From Candidatus Omnitrophota bacterium (lineage in GTDB: Bacteria; Omnitrophota; Gorgyraeia; Zapsychrales; Zapsychraceae), in contig JAGOSC010000005.1 of the NCBI GenBank assembly GCA_018062515.1, positions 1 through 64,000 on the forward strand: 64,000 nucleotides of DNA, in the 5' to 3' direction. The position numbers were made by a program, and so were the translations under genes. Below, piece after piece: positions 7,736 through 16,445 of this stretch (positions are counted from its first letter, which is position 1; each line of letters starts with the position of its first letter). The notes under the pieces are model-generated. The model was not told the DNA's origin. It was given only the letters and a program-made list of their open reading frames with translations, and searched no databases.

Positions 7736-8962
7736 ATGAAAAAAGATATTGTCGTGCTAAAATTCGGCGGTTCTTCCGTCGCAAATATTGACCGCATTAA
7801 AAACGTAGCCCGGCGCATTGTCGACTCAAAAACGAAAACGAATAATTTAGTCGTTGTCGTTTCGGCCCTGGGAGATACGACGGATGAATTAGAAGAAATG
7901 GCCTTTAAACTCTGTGATAATCCGCCGGACCGTGAAATGGATTTACTCATGTCAACTGGCGAACAAATTTCTTCTGCGCTTGTGGCTATGGCGATTAAAT
8001 CACTGGGTCTTGACGCCATTGCCTTTACCGGCCCGCAAGTCGGAATTAAAACCGATAAATCGCATACAAACGCACGGGTCATGTCGATAGAATCGCCGCG
8101 CATCAAAAAAGCGCATCAGCAAAATAAAATTGTCATCGTCGCCGGTTATCAGGGAATTACCGAGGATGATGAGATTACAACACTTGGGCGAGGCGGATCG
8201 GATCTGACAGCCGTTGCTTTAGCCGTCGCTCTTAAAGCCAAGGTATGTGAAATTTATACCGACGTGACCGGCATCTTCACGACGGATCCACGCAAAGTTA
8301 AAGATGCGCGTAAAATAAAAACCATCACGTTTGAAGAAATGCTCGAAATGGCTTCTCTGGGCGCGCAGGTTATGCAGGCCCGCTCAATCGAAGTCGCCAA
8401 ACGTTTTAATGTGCCAATCCATGTTCGATCAAGTTTTTCTAAGGAGGAAGGAACCATGATAGTGAAAGACGCACCTAAAATCGAAGATATCGCCGTACGC
8501 GGCATTACCAGCAATACATCTGAAGCAAAAATTACCATACACGCCGTTCCTGATCAAACAGGTATCGCGGCGAGTATATTTACGGAGATTTCTAAAAAAG
8601 GTGTCAACGTCGACATTATCGTCCAGAATGTTTCTAACACAGGCTTGACGGATATTTCTTTCACGGTTCCAAAAAAAGAATTAGGGAAAGCTTTAGACGC
8701 ATCCAATAATGTCGCCAAAAAAATTAAAGCCGGGCAAGTTACGTCGGCATCCAACATTGCCCGCGTGTCAATTATCGGTTCAGGCATGCGCTCGCATAAT
8801 GGTATTGCAGCTAAGATGTTTGACACATTGGCTAAATTAAAAGTCAATATTGAAATGATTTCCACGTCGGAAATAAGCATTTCTTGTATCATTAACGAAA
8901 AGCACGCCGAAAAGGCAACACTGGGATTACATAAAGCGTTCGCGCTCGATAAAATAAAATAA
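7736..8962 (+). CDS. lysC: Aspartate kinase
   Basis: A 408-residue monofunctional aspartokinase that phosphorylates aspartate, the first step toward lysine, threonine and methionine. The kinase domain (1-245) has VLKFGGSSVAN at the start, MSTGEQISSALV near residue 80, TLGRGGSDLTAVALA near 147 and YTDVTGIFTTDPR near 172. Two C-terminal ACT domains (about 262-335 and 342-405; TIHAVPDQTGIAASIF and VSIIGSGMRSHNGIAAKMF) indicate allosteric control by lysine and/or threonine. GAAAGGACA provides the ribosome-binding site. Confidence 0.96.
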   Translation: MKKDIVVLKFGGSSVANIDRIKNVARRIVDSKTKTNNLVVVVSALGDTTDELEEMAFKLCDNPPDREMDLLMSTGEQISSALVAMAIKSLGLDAIAFTGPQVGIKTDKSHTNARVMSIESPRIKKAHQQNKIVIVAGYQGITEDDEITTLGRGGSDLTAVALAVALKAKVCEIYTDVTGIFTTDPRKVKDARKIKTITFEEMLEMASLGAQVMQARSIEVAKRFNVPIHVRSSFSKEEGTMIVKDAPKIEDIAVRGITSNTSEAKITIHAVPDQTGIAASIFTEISKKGVNVDIIVQNVSNTGLTDISFTVPKKELGKALDASNNVAKKIKAGQVTSASNIARVSIIGSGMRSHNGIAAKMFDTLAKLKVNIEMISTSEISISCIINEKHAEKATLGLHKAFALDKIK

Positions 8963-8999
8963 TCAATCCATACAAATTCTATTTGGAGGATTTTCATAC

Positions 9000-10568
9000 A
9001 TGCAACGATTTATCATTTATGACACGACATTACGCGACGGCAGTCAAACCGAGGGTGTCAGTTATACGGTAAGCGACAAAATCAAGATCACCCACAAACT
9101 CGACGAGCTGGGCGTGCATTATATCGAAGGCGGTTGGCCGGGTTCTAATCCAAAGGACCAGGAATATTTCGCGCATTTTAAGGGCAAGAAATTAAAAAGC
9201 GCCGTTATTACCGCGTTTGGTTCGACTCGACGGGCTAAATCACCGACGGCAAAAGACGCGAATATCCGCGCACTCATTCAATCCGGAGCCAAGACCATTT
9301 GTATTTTCGGTAAATCGTGGGATTTGCATGTGACCGATGTCATCAAAACAACACTCGAAGAAAATCTAAGCATGATTTATGATTCGGTTCAATATCTTAA
9401 AAAACAAAAGAAAGAAGTCTTCTACGACGCTGAACATTTTTTTGACGGGTTTAAAAATAATCCGGAATACGCGCTTAAGGCCGTCTTAACCGCCCAGAAA
9501 GCAGGGGCCGATTGTATTATTTTCTGCGATACCAATGGCGGAACCCTTCCAAGTGAAGTTTATAAAATCATCAGCGAAATCAAACATCACTTTGATATCC
9601 CTTTGGGTATCCATTGCCATCATGATATGGAATTAGGTGTAGCGAATTCAATTGCAGCCGTCGAGGCTGGATGTAAACAAATTCAAGGAACATTTAATGG
9701 TTTAGGCGAACGTTGTGGAAACGCGAATCTTGCGACAATCATCGGCATTTTGCAAACAAAAATGAAATTCGAATGTTTACCCAAAGCTAATTTAAACAAG
9801 TTAATGGACACTTGTTATTTTATCAGTGAAATCTCGAACAATCTTATTCCGAACAATGCCGCGTTTGTCGGTCATTCAGCATTCGCGCATAAAGGTGGCG
9901 TGCATATTGATGCCATGATGAAAAATCCGCTCGCGTATGAGCATATTGATCCTAAGCTCGTTGGAAATCACAGCCGATTTATCACATCGGAACTCGCCGG
10001 AAAAATGCCGATTGTTAAAAAAGCTGAACAGATGAATGTTGTACTCGATAAAAAGTCCCCTCAAACGAAAAAATTGATGAAACAACTGCAAGATAAAGAA
10101 CACAGTGGTTATCAATTTGAAGCGGCGGATGCATCTTTTGAACTGTTTTTGAAACGCCAATTGAAAAAATATAAACCATTTTTTATCCTCGAAGGTTTCC
10201 GAACCTATTCTGAAAAACGTCAGGATGGACGAGTGTTTGCGGAAGCGACTGTACGCTTAAGTGTTGACGGTCAGGAAAAGTACGCGGCCGTTGAAGGCGA
10301 TGGCCCCGTCGACGCATTGGATAAGGCTTTACGGCAAGCATTAAATCCTTTTTATCCCAAGCTCCAGGAAATGCGTTTGTCTGATTATAAAGTCCGGGTG
10401 TTAGATACTAAAGAAGGAACGGGCGCTAAGGTGCGGGTCTTAATCGAAACACATGATGAACATGATTCTTGGACCACCGTCGGAGTTCATGAAAATATCA
10501 TTGAAGCCTCGTGGGAAGCCTTAACCGATGCAATCGAATATAAATTATTAAAAGACCAAAAGAAATAG
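9000..10568 (+). CDS. cimA: Citramalate synthase
   Basis: A 522-residue member of the HMG-CoA-lyase-like/isopropylmalate synthase superfamily. The start (YDTTLRDGSQTEGVSYTVSDK) and the IEGGWPGSNPKD segment are characteristic of the citramalate synthase branch, which condenses pyruvate and acetyl-CoA to citramalate for isoleucine. The metal-binding HCHHD motif (GIHCHHDMELGVANS) is near residue 205 and GTFNGLGERCGNANL near 230. A C-terminal LeuA-type regulatory domain covers about 385-515. TTTGGAGGA lies 9 nt upstream. It means isoleucine can be made without threonine deaminase. Confidence 0.92.
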   Translation: MQRFIIYDTTLRDGSQTEGVSYTVSDKIKITHKLDELGVHYIEGGWPGSNPKDQEYFAHFKGKKLKSAVITAFGSTRRAKSPTAKDANIRALIQSGAKTICIFGKSWDLHVTDVIKTTLEENLSMIYDSVQYLKKQKKEVFYDAEHFFDGFKNNPEYALKAVLTAQKAGADCIIFCDTNGGTLPSEVYKIISEIKHHFDIPLGIHCHHDMELGVANSIAAVEAGCKQIQGTFNGLGERCGNANLATIIGILQTKMKFECLPKANLNKLMDTCYFISEISNNLIPNNAAFVGHSAFAHKGGVHIDAMMKNPLAYEHIDPKLVGNHSRFITSELAGKMPIVKKAEQMNVVLDKKSPQTKKLMKQLQDKEHSGYQFEAADASFELFLKRQLKKYKPFFILEGFRTYSEKRQDGRVFAEATVRLSVDGQEKYAAVEGDGPVDALDKALRQALNPFYPKLQEMRLSDYKVRVLDTKEGTGAKVRVLIETHDEHDSWTTVGVHENIIEASWEALTDAIEYKLLKDQKK

Positions 10569-10578
10569 AAAAATAACT

Positions 10579-10672
10579 AAGTGGTAAGTGGTAAGTGGTA
10601 GGTGATAAGTGATATGAAATTTTACTAACCACTCACTGATGACTTACCACATATCACTTACCACTTATCACT
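10579..10672. repeat. Foldback repeat of AAGTGGT-like heptamers (copy 3)
   Basis: The cimA-valS spacer begins with five tandem heptamers (AGTGGTA three times, then GGTGATA, AGTGATA) and continues with their complements (CTTACCACATATCACT, TACCACTTATCACT). The arms can pair over about 30 nt with a few mismatches. The word differs from copies 1 and 2, but the design (7-nt tandem words, foldback, filling one spacer between co-directional genes) is the same. It stops 5 nt before the valS ATG. Confidence 0.85.
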
Positions 10673-10677
10673 CTAAT

Positions 10678-13287
10678 ATGGAACTAGATAAACGTTTTGA
10701 TTTTAAAACTGTTGATGCCAAGTGGACGGCTTACTGGGAAAAGAATAATTGTTTTCACGCCACACCCAGCGATAAGAAGCCTTATGTCATCACCATCCCG
10801 CCCCCGAATGTTACCGGTATTCTTCACATGGGACACGCACTCAATAATACTTTGCAAGACATTCTCATCCGTTACAAACGCATGCAAGGTTTTGAAACCT
10901 GCTGGATGCCGGGAACGGACCATGCTGGGATCGCCACGCAAAACGTCGTCGAGAAACAGTTAGCCAAAGAAGGGACTAACCGTCATGCGGTCGGGCGGGA
11001 AAAACTTCTGCAACGCTTGTGGGAATGGAAACAGCAGTATGGGGACACCATCATCAATCAACTTAAAGCTATTGGCGCGTCCTGCGATTGGCCCCGCGCC
11101 GCCTTCACGATGGATGAACAATACAGCGAAGCCGTTAAAAAAGTTTTTATTGAGCTTTACAAAAAAGATCTCATTTATCAAGGCGAGCGAATTATCAATT
11201 GGTGCCCGCGTTGCCGCACCGCTTTATCTGATGAAGAAAGCGAACACGAAGAAAAACAGGGCACGTTAACGCATATCAAATATCCGCTTAAAGATGATCC
11301 AAATCAATTTATTACGGTAGCGACCACCCGTCCTGAAACCATGTTAGGAGATACCGCCGTCGCTGTTCATCCGAATGATGAACGCTACAAAAACCTTCAT
11401 GGTAAAACACTTATTTTACCTATATTACGTCGAGAAATTCCTATTATTACCGATGAATTCGTGGATCCGACATTCGGCAGCGGAGCTGTCAAAGTAACGC
11501 CAGCGCATGATCCCAATGACTTTGATATGGGACGTCGCCATAATCTTAAATTTATCCGTGTCATGAATGAAGATGGAACAATGAATGAACAAGCCGGCCC
11601 TTTTGCTGGTCAAGACCGTTTTGTCGCCCGCAAAGGTGTCCTCGAAGCTCTTAAAAATGAAGGCGTGTTTGTGAAACAAGAAGACCACACACATTCAGTC
11701 GGGCATTGTTATCGATGTCACTCAATCGTTGAACCTTATTTATCCAAACAATGGTTTGTCCGTATGGAACCGTTGGCTCGTCCAGCCATTGAAGCTGTCC
11801 GTTCCGGAGAAATAAAATTTCATCCCGCGCGTTGGGAAAAAGTCTACATGAACTGGATGGAAAATATCCGGGACTGGTGTATTTCTCGTCAGATTTGGTG
11901 GGGCCATCGCATTCCAGTTTGGTACGATGAACAAGGCAATCCTTATGCGGCGAATAATGAAGAAGAAGCGATCAAACTTTCCGGAAAGAAAAATTTACGC
12001 CAAGATGAAGATGTTCTCGATACCTGGTTCTCGTCGTGGTTATGGCCATTTGCCACGTTTGGTTATCCCAACAAAAATAAAGATTTGGAATTTTTTTATC
12101 CAGGCGATGCGCTTTTTACCGCCTCAGAAATTATCTTTTTTTGGGTGGCGCGTATGATCATGGCCGGATATGAATTCATGGGCGATTTACCATTTAAAGA
12201 CGTTTTCATTCATGGAACCGTGCGCGATGCACAAGGTCGTAAAATGAGCAAATCGCTAGGCAATGCCATTGATCCTCTGGAAATCGTCGACGAATATGGC
12301 GCCGATGCTTTAAGATTTTCTTTGATTCATAATTCCGGGCAAGACTTGTATATATCCAAAGATAATTTTGAGGTAGGACGAAACTTTGCGAATAAAATTT
12401 GGAATGCTTCACGCCTTATATTAATGAATGTAGAATCCCGCGAATCCAAAAACACGAGTTCACTTGTTCCTATCGATGGAGATTTGGCCAGCAAGTGGAT
12501 CGTTTCCCGGTTTTATTCAACATTAAAAAATGTGGAGGAAGCCATCGAGAATTTTCGTTATTCCGAGGCTGAACATTTGATTTATGAATTCTTCTGGACG
12601 AATTTATGTGATTGGTATTTCGAAATTATTAAAAGTCAAAATCGATGGAATGAACCAGCTGTACAAAGATTGGTAGTACAAATTCTCGAAGAATCCTTAA
12701 AGATGATGCATCCGTTTATTCCCTTTGTCACCGAGGAGATTTGGGAACATTTAAACAAAGAAAAAGGGCCACTATGCCTTCAAGATTGGCCTAAAGTTAA
12801 TCAACAATTCATCAATGCTGAAATTGAGTCAGACATGCAGCAATATATCATGAACACGACTATTGCTATACGTGATATCCGAGCCACGCGGAATATTCCT
12901 CTCAAAAAAAATATACCCGTTAGCTATGATGGAGAGACCGAAGACATTGAACGTTTTCTGAAAAACCAAGATATTGTCACATCCCTTACAAACTCTACAG
13001 TAAGTCTGGGACGAATAGTAACGGTTAACTGTGCTACTGCAATCGTCGGTAAAATCACATTGACCGTTCCCTTGGAAAATCTTATCGACAATGAGGCCGA
13101 AAAAAATCGCATCCAAAAACAAATGGACACAGCGACAAAAAGTTATGATTCGTTGAAAAACCGACTCTCCAATGAAAGCTTTCTCGCTAAAGCCCCCGAA
13201 GATGTAGTCAAGAAAGAACAAGAGCGCTTAAAGACGTTAGAACATGAAATTACTGAATTTCAAAACGTTTTAAAAAACTTGAAATAG
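10678..13287 (+). CDS. valS: Valyl-tRNA synthetase
   Basis: 869 residues from ATG 10678 (MELDKRFDFKTVDAKWTAYW). A start 39 nt earlier would only translate the foldback repeat, so it is rejected. The class I motifs are clear: the HIGH equivalent in PPPNVTGILHMGHALNN (near residue 41-57) and KMSKS in GRKMSKSLGNAIDP (near 522). The editing domain covers about 200-345 (TTRPETMLGDTAVAVHP, PAHDPNDFDMG). A C-terminal coiled-coil arm of ValS type covers about 800-869. No Shine-Dalgarno sequence is visible. It charges tRNA-Val and closes the amino-acid cluster. Confidence 0.96.
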   Translation: MELDKRFDFKTVDAKWTAYWEKNNCFHATPSDKKPYVITIPPPNVTGILHMGHALNNTLQDILIRYKRMQGFETCWMPGTDHAGIATQNVVEKQLAKEGTNRHAVGREKLLQRLWEWKQQYGDTIINQLKAIGASCDWPRAAFTMDEQYSEAVKKVFIELYKKDLIYQGERIINWCPRCRTALSDEESEHEEKQGTLTHIKYPLKDDPNQFITVATTRPETMLGDTAVAVHPNDERYKNLHGKTLILPILRREIPIITDEFVDPTFGSGAVKVTPAHDPNDFDMGRRHNLKFIRVMNEDGTMNEQAGPFAGQDRFVARKGVLEALKNEGVFVKQEDHTHSVGHCYRCHSIVEPYLSKQWFVRMEPLARPAIEAVRSGEIKFHPARWEKVYMNWMENIRDWCISRQIWWGHRIPVWYDEQGNPYAANNEEEAIKLSGKKNLRQDEDVLDTWFSSWLWPFATFGYPNKNKDLEFFYPGDALFTASEIIFFWVARMIMAGYEFMGDLPFKDVFIHGTVRDAQGRKMSKSLGNAIDPLEIVDEYGADALRFSLIHNSGQDLYISKDNFEVGRNFANKIWNASRLILMNVESRESKNTSSLVPIDGDLASKWIVSRFYSTLKNVEEAIENFRYSEAEHLIYEFFWTNLCDWYFEIIKSQNRWNEPAVQRLVVQILEESLKMMHPFIPFVTEEIWEHLNKEKGPLCLQDWPKVNQQFINAEIESDMQQYIMNTTIAIRDIRATRNIPLKKNIPVSYDGETEDIERFLKNQDIVTSLTNSTVSLGRIVTVNCATAIVGKITLTVPLENLIDNEAEKNRIQKQMDTATKSYDSLKNRLSNESFLAKAPEDVVKKEQERLKTLEHEITEFQNVLKNLK

Positions 13288-13292
13288 TCTCT

Positions 13293-14075
13293 ATGGAATA
13301 CTTGATCGTATGCTTAGCATCACTCCTCGCCTCGGGATTAACATTATTTTCCGGGTTTGGTTTAGGGACTATTCTTACGCCGGTATTCGCCATATTCTTT
13401 CCCGTTCCCGTCGCTATTGCCGCCACCGCCGTTGTCCATTTAGCCAATAATATTTTTAAATTATTTTTAGTCGGCCAGAACTCAAATAAAAAAATCCTAA
13501 TCCGTTTTGGCATACCCGCCGTCGTTGCCGCCTTTTTGGGGGCATTTCTTCTCAAGTATGTGAGCGCTTTTCCTGTTCTTTGGTCTTATTCCATAGCTGA
13601 ACACAGACATGAAATTACGCTCGTTAAATTAATCATTGGATTTGTTATTATTCTTTTTTCTGCCCTTGAACTTAACCCGCATTTCCAAAAAAAATCGATC
13701 GACGAAAAGTATATGCCGATCGGCGGAATATTATCCGGTTTCTTTGGCGGCCTGTCTGGTCATCAAGGCGCGCTAAGATCTATGTTTTTAATTCGCGCCG
13801 GGCTTAGCAAAGAAGAGTTTATTGGGACCAACGTGGCATTAGCCATCATGGTCGATATGGGAAGACTTATCGTCTATGGAATGGGGTTTTATTCCTCAAA
13901 ATTTTTAGCGATGGACGATATAAAGGGCCTGGTGTTGGCTGCTACTTTTTTCGCCTTCATCGGCGCGTATATCGGAATGAAATTCTTTAAAAAGGTGACT
14001 TTAACTGTTATACAAAATCTCGTCGGAATTATGCTGATTTTTCTTGGGTTGGGATTAAGCACTGGCCTGTTATAA
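13293..14075 (+). CDS. TauE/SafE-family membrane transporter
   Basis: 260 residues with seven to eight hydrophobic helices. The family's duplicated core motifs are visible as GFGLGTILTPVFA (near residue 22) and GGILSGFFGGLSGHQGALRS (near 142). Such proteins (UPF0721) are permeases implicated in export of sulfite, sulfoacetate or related organosulfur anions; the substrate here cannot be told. It follows valS by 5 nt and is therefore probably in the same transcript. Confidence 0.85.
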   Translation: MEYLIVCLASLLASGLTLFSGFGLGTILTPVFAIFFPVPVAIAATAVVHLANNIFKLFLVGQNSNKKILIRFGIPAVVAAFLGAFLLKYVSAFPVLWSYSIAEHRHEITLVKLIIGFVIILFSALELNPHFQKKSIDEKYMPIGGILSGFFGGLSGHQGALRSMFLIRAGLSKEEFIGTNVALAIMVDMGRLIVYGMGFYSSKFLAMDDIKGLVLAATFFAFIGAYIGMKFFKKVTLTVIQNLVGIMLIFLGLGLSTGLL

Positions 14076-14093
14076 TAAAACCCGGAGGTGGTG

Positions 14094-14501
14094 ATGATAA
14101 AACATTTTTTTATTCTGTCATTTTTATTTCTTTTTTCCTCAACAGCTCAGGCTGAACCACAAACCTATGGAGCATTTGATCTACACCTTGAATCTTCTAA
14201 AAAAGCATTTGCCGTAGAGGAAAATTTAAATATCAAAATAGTTATCTCACACTCGTATCCAGCTGCCTTGCCAGGAACATTTAAGGTCGAGCTTTTTCAT
14301 GATGGAATTAAGTGGTCGGAAAATTTAATTAATCTCGAGGCCATTTTGCCCGGAGAAAATGATTTTACTCTTAAAGAATTTAATATTCAGCCATTTAATC
14401 GCGACAATTCCAGCGTCGGAAACTGGCGCATCCGTATTTTTCCTATAACGGATGAAAAAAAAGCGCAAGAGATACGGATAACCATTCATCCACAAAATTA
14501 A
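14094..14501 (+). CDS. Small secreted protein of unknown function
   Basis: 135 residues with a clear Sec signal peptide (MIKHFFILSFLFLFSSTAQA, cleavage after AQA). The mature part looks like a single beta-sandwich (alternating hydrophobic strands, FKVELFHDGIKWSENL, GNWRIRIFPITDEK), reminiscent of Ig-like or CARDB-type domains. I do not recognise the family. I chose ATG 14094 over two upstream in-frame GTGs because GGAGG at 14084-14088 is ideally spaced for it. It sits 18 nt after the TauE/SafE gene and may be co-expressed. Confidence 0.6.
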   Translation: MIKHFFILSFLFLFSSTAQAEPQTYGAFDLHLESSKKAFAVEENLNIKIVISHSYPAALPGTFKVELFHDGIKWSENLINLEAILPGENDFTLKEFNIQPFNRDNSSVGNWRIRIFPITDEKKAQEIRITIHPQN

Positions 14502-14525
14502 TTGTTTTTTAAAAATGATTTGCGT

Positions 14526-14599
14526 GCGGGTGTAATTCAGTGGCAGAATGTAAGCTTCCCAAGCTTAATACGACGGTTCGATTCCGTTCACCCGCTCCA
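14526..14599 (+). tRNA. tRNA-Gly(CCC)
   Basis: Folded by eye. The acceptor stem GCGGGTG/CACCCGC is perfect over 7 bp. The anticodon stem TAAGC/GCTTA has loop TTCCCAA, so the anticodon is CCC. The T-arm GACGG/CCGTT (one G-T pair) has loop TTCGATT, the discriminator is T, and CCA is encoded. The encoded CCA contrasts with the tRNA-Pro at 2892, which lacks it. Confidence 0.93.
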
Positions 14600-14630
14600 T
14601 TAACAAATGTAAATCAACCGAAGGAGAGAT

Positions 14631-15092
14631 ATGTATAATTTGACTTTATTCGTTCATTCATGGTTACGCTGGGTGATTGTTATTTTATTAATTCTTTTAG
14701 CGGTTAAGTCATGGAGAGGATGGCGGAGTAATAGCACGTATACGAAATCAGATAATATTCTTCGCTTAGTCACCGTTTTAGTTTTTGATCTGCAAGCTCT
14801 CGTGGGAATTTATCTGTATTTTTTTCTCAGTCCCGTCGTGAAAGCGGCTTTTGAACCGAACAGTCATTTCATGAAAGATTCACAATTAAGATTTTATGCG
14901 GTCGAACATATATTTTTGATGACCATAGCTTTGGTTATTTTGCATGTCGGGAACTTCTTGTCTAAAAAGGCACTGCAACCACAACAAAAATTCAAAAGGA
15001 TGGCGATAACCATTGCCTTGATTTTAATTTCCGTTTTAATATCGATTCCATGGCCGGGCCTGCCATATGGACGTCCGTTATTACGATTCTAA
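14631..15092 (+). CDS. Four-helix membrane protein
   Basis: 153 residues with four predicted membrane helices (about 10-28, 48-68, 86-108, 120-140). The N-terminal pattern HSWLRWVIVILLILLAVKSW and the later histidine in EHIFLMTIALVILHVGN resemble small membrane proteins often labelled cytochrome-b-like in Bacteroidetes. No full heme-ligand set can be assigned with confidence. GAAGGAGAG gives a strong ribosome-binding site. Its 3' end overlaps the converging flavoprotein gene by 4 nt. Confidence 0.6.
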   Translation: MYNLTLFVHSWLRWVIVILLILLAVKSWRGWRSNSTYTKSDNILRLVTVLVFDLQALVGIYLYFFLSPVVKAAFEPNSHFMKDSQLRFYAVEHIFLMTIALVILHVGNFLSKKALQPQQKFKRMAITIALILISVLISIPWPGLPYGRPLLRF

Positions 15093-16267
15093 ACAAATTG
15101 AGCGGCGGCATGGCCTGACGACCAGGCCCATTGAAAATTATAACCTCCCAGATGGCCGGTCACATCCACCACTTCACCGATAAAATAAAGACCTTTGACT
15201 TTATGCGATTCCATAGTCTTAGATGATAGTTCGTCGGTGTCAATACCACCGAGCGTTACTTCTGCTTTTGAATATCCTTCCGTCCCGGCTGGATAGATAT
15301 CCCAACGATGTAAACGCTGCTCAATCTCGGTTAACTCTTTAACCGAATACTGATTCAATGGTTTATTATCTAAATACAATTCACAAAAAACTTCAGTAAA
15401 CCGCTTAGGAAGATGATTAGCGAGAAAATTTTTAAGAGTAATTCTTGATGAAGAGGATGATTTAAAAAGTTTATCTTTTTTATTAGGAAGAAGATCGACG
15501 AGAATGGGCTGGTTCTTATTCCAATAAGAGGAAATTTGCAGGACAGCCGGGCCGCTTAAACCACGGTGAGTAAAAAGTAAATTTTCTCTAAACCTTATTT
15601 CAGGCACGGAGACATCAGCGTCGAATGATAGGCCAGACAGTGCTGCGAAATGCGCTAAATCAGCTTTACTTAAAGTTAAAGGAACAAGGCCTGGTAGACG
15701 AGGGCGGAGCTTGATACCAAATTGATCCGCCAATTTATATCCAAAATCAGAAACACCCAAAGGGGGAATGGAAAGACCTCCGGTAGCAACGACGAGACTT
15801 TGACATAAAATACTTCCCTGATCCGTGTGAACTAAAAACTTATCCGTCTTAACAACTTCTTTAACACGTGTGTTTAATTGGATTTTAACCTTAACAGCCG
15901 CGCATTCTTTTAATAACATATCGATAATTTGCTGCGCGCTTTCATCACAAAAGAGTTGGCCAAGCTTTTTTTCATGAAAACGGATATGATTTTTTTGTAC
16001 GAGTTGAATAAAATCCTGCGGAGTATAACGAGAGAGGGCCGAACGAGCAAAATCTGAATTTCCGCTTAGATATTGTGCAGAACCGGCATAGACATTCGTA
16101 AAATTACAACGGCCGCCTCCGGAAATACGAATTTTTTTACCGACTTTGTCATTGTGTTCGAGAAGAAGAACCGATCGCCCGCGCTGCCCGGCTTGCATGG
16201 CACACATTAATCCAGCAGCACCAGCGCCGATAATCACGACATCATATTGTTTTTTTTGTTCAGACAT
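15089..16267 (-). CDS. HI0933/BaiN-family FAD-dependent oxidoreductase
   Basis: 392 residues, the only convincing minus-strand gene in the window. The FAD-binding Rossmann motif DVVIIGAGAAGLMCA is at residues 9-23. The family signature GKKIRISGGGRCNFTN is near 43-58, TGGLSIPPLGVSDFGY near 162, and the C-terminal GLYFIGEVVDVTGHLGGYN (near 360) completes the dinucleotide site. Members are flavoproteins often annotated NAD(P)/FAD-dependent oxidoreductase or aminoacetone oxidase; the substrate is uncertain. AGGA precedes the ATG, and a promoter candidate lies upstream. Confidence 0.9.
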   Translation of the reverse strand: MSEQKKQYDVVIIGAGAAGLMCAMQAGQRGRSVLLLEHNDKVGKKIRISGGGRCNFTNVYAGSAQYLSGNSDFARSALSRYTPQDFIQLVQKNHIRFHEKKLGQLFCDESAQQIIDMLLKECAAVKVKIQLNTRVKEVVKTDKFLVHTDQGSILCQSLVVATGGLSIPPLGVSDFGYKLADQFGIKLRPRLPGLVPLTLSKADLAHFAALSGLSFDADVSVPEIRFRENLLFTHRGLSGPAVLQISSYWNKNQPILVDLLPNKKDKLFKSSSSSRITLKNFLANHLPKRFTEVFCELYLDNKPLNQYSVKELTEIEQRLHRWDIYPAGTEGYSKAEVTLGGIDTDELSSKTMESHKVKGLYFIGEVVDVTGHLGGYNFQWAWSSGHAAAQFV

Positions 16268-16290
16268 AATTATCCTAATAACCCGCGCTC

Positions 16291-16318
16291 ATTGTAATCA
16301 TTCACCTCAAAAGATCAA
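16291..16318 (-). promoter_or_regulatory. Sigma70-type promoter candidate for the flavoprotein gene
   Basis: Read on the minus strand: TTGATC, 16 nt, then TACAAT, with the -10 about 24 nt from the ATG at 16267. It lies in the divergent intergenic region, where a promoter is required. Consensus matches are 4/6 and 5/6. Confidence 0.45.
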
Positions 16319-16353
16319 TAAAAAATTAGCACCAATTCCACCTAATAAAACAT

Positions 16354-16382
16354 TTGATATGTTTATATAACAAAAATAAACT
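16354..16382 (+). promoter_or_regulatory. Sigma70-type promoter candidate for the membrane glycosyltransferase gene
   Basis: TTGATA, 17 nt, then TAAACT in a very AT-rich stretch upstream of the gene at 16446. Matches to consensus are 5/6 and 4/6 with ideal spacing. AT-rich sequence makes chance matches likely, so confidence is modest. Confidence 0.4.
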
Positions 16383-16445
16383 TTGTAGTAAAATTTTTAT
16401 ATGTTGATTTTATTTAATTAATTATTATTTTATTTTTCGAAACTT

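Noticed and set aside
5742..10672. CRISPR array
   Set aside because: Repeat units are about 7 nt with no spacers of constant length and no cas genes nearby.
10639..10677. Upstream in-frame start for valS
   Set aside because: The extra residues are translated from the foldback repeat, and valyl-tRNA synthetases begin near the chosen ATG.
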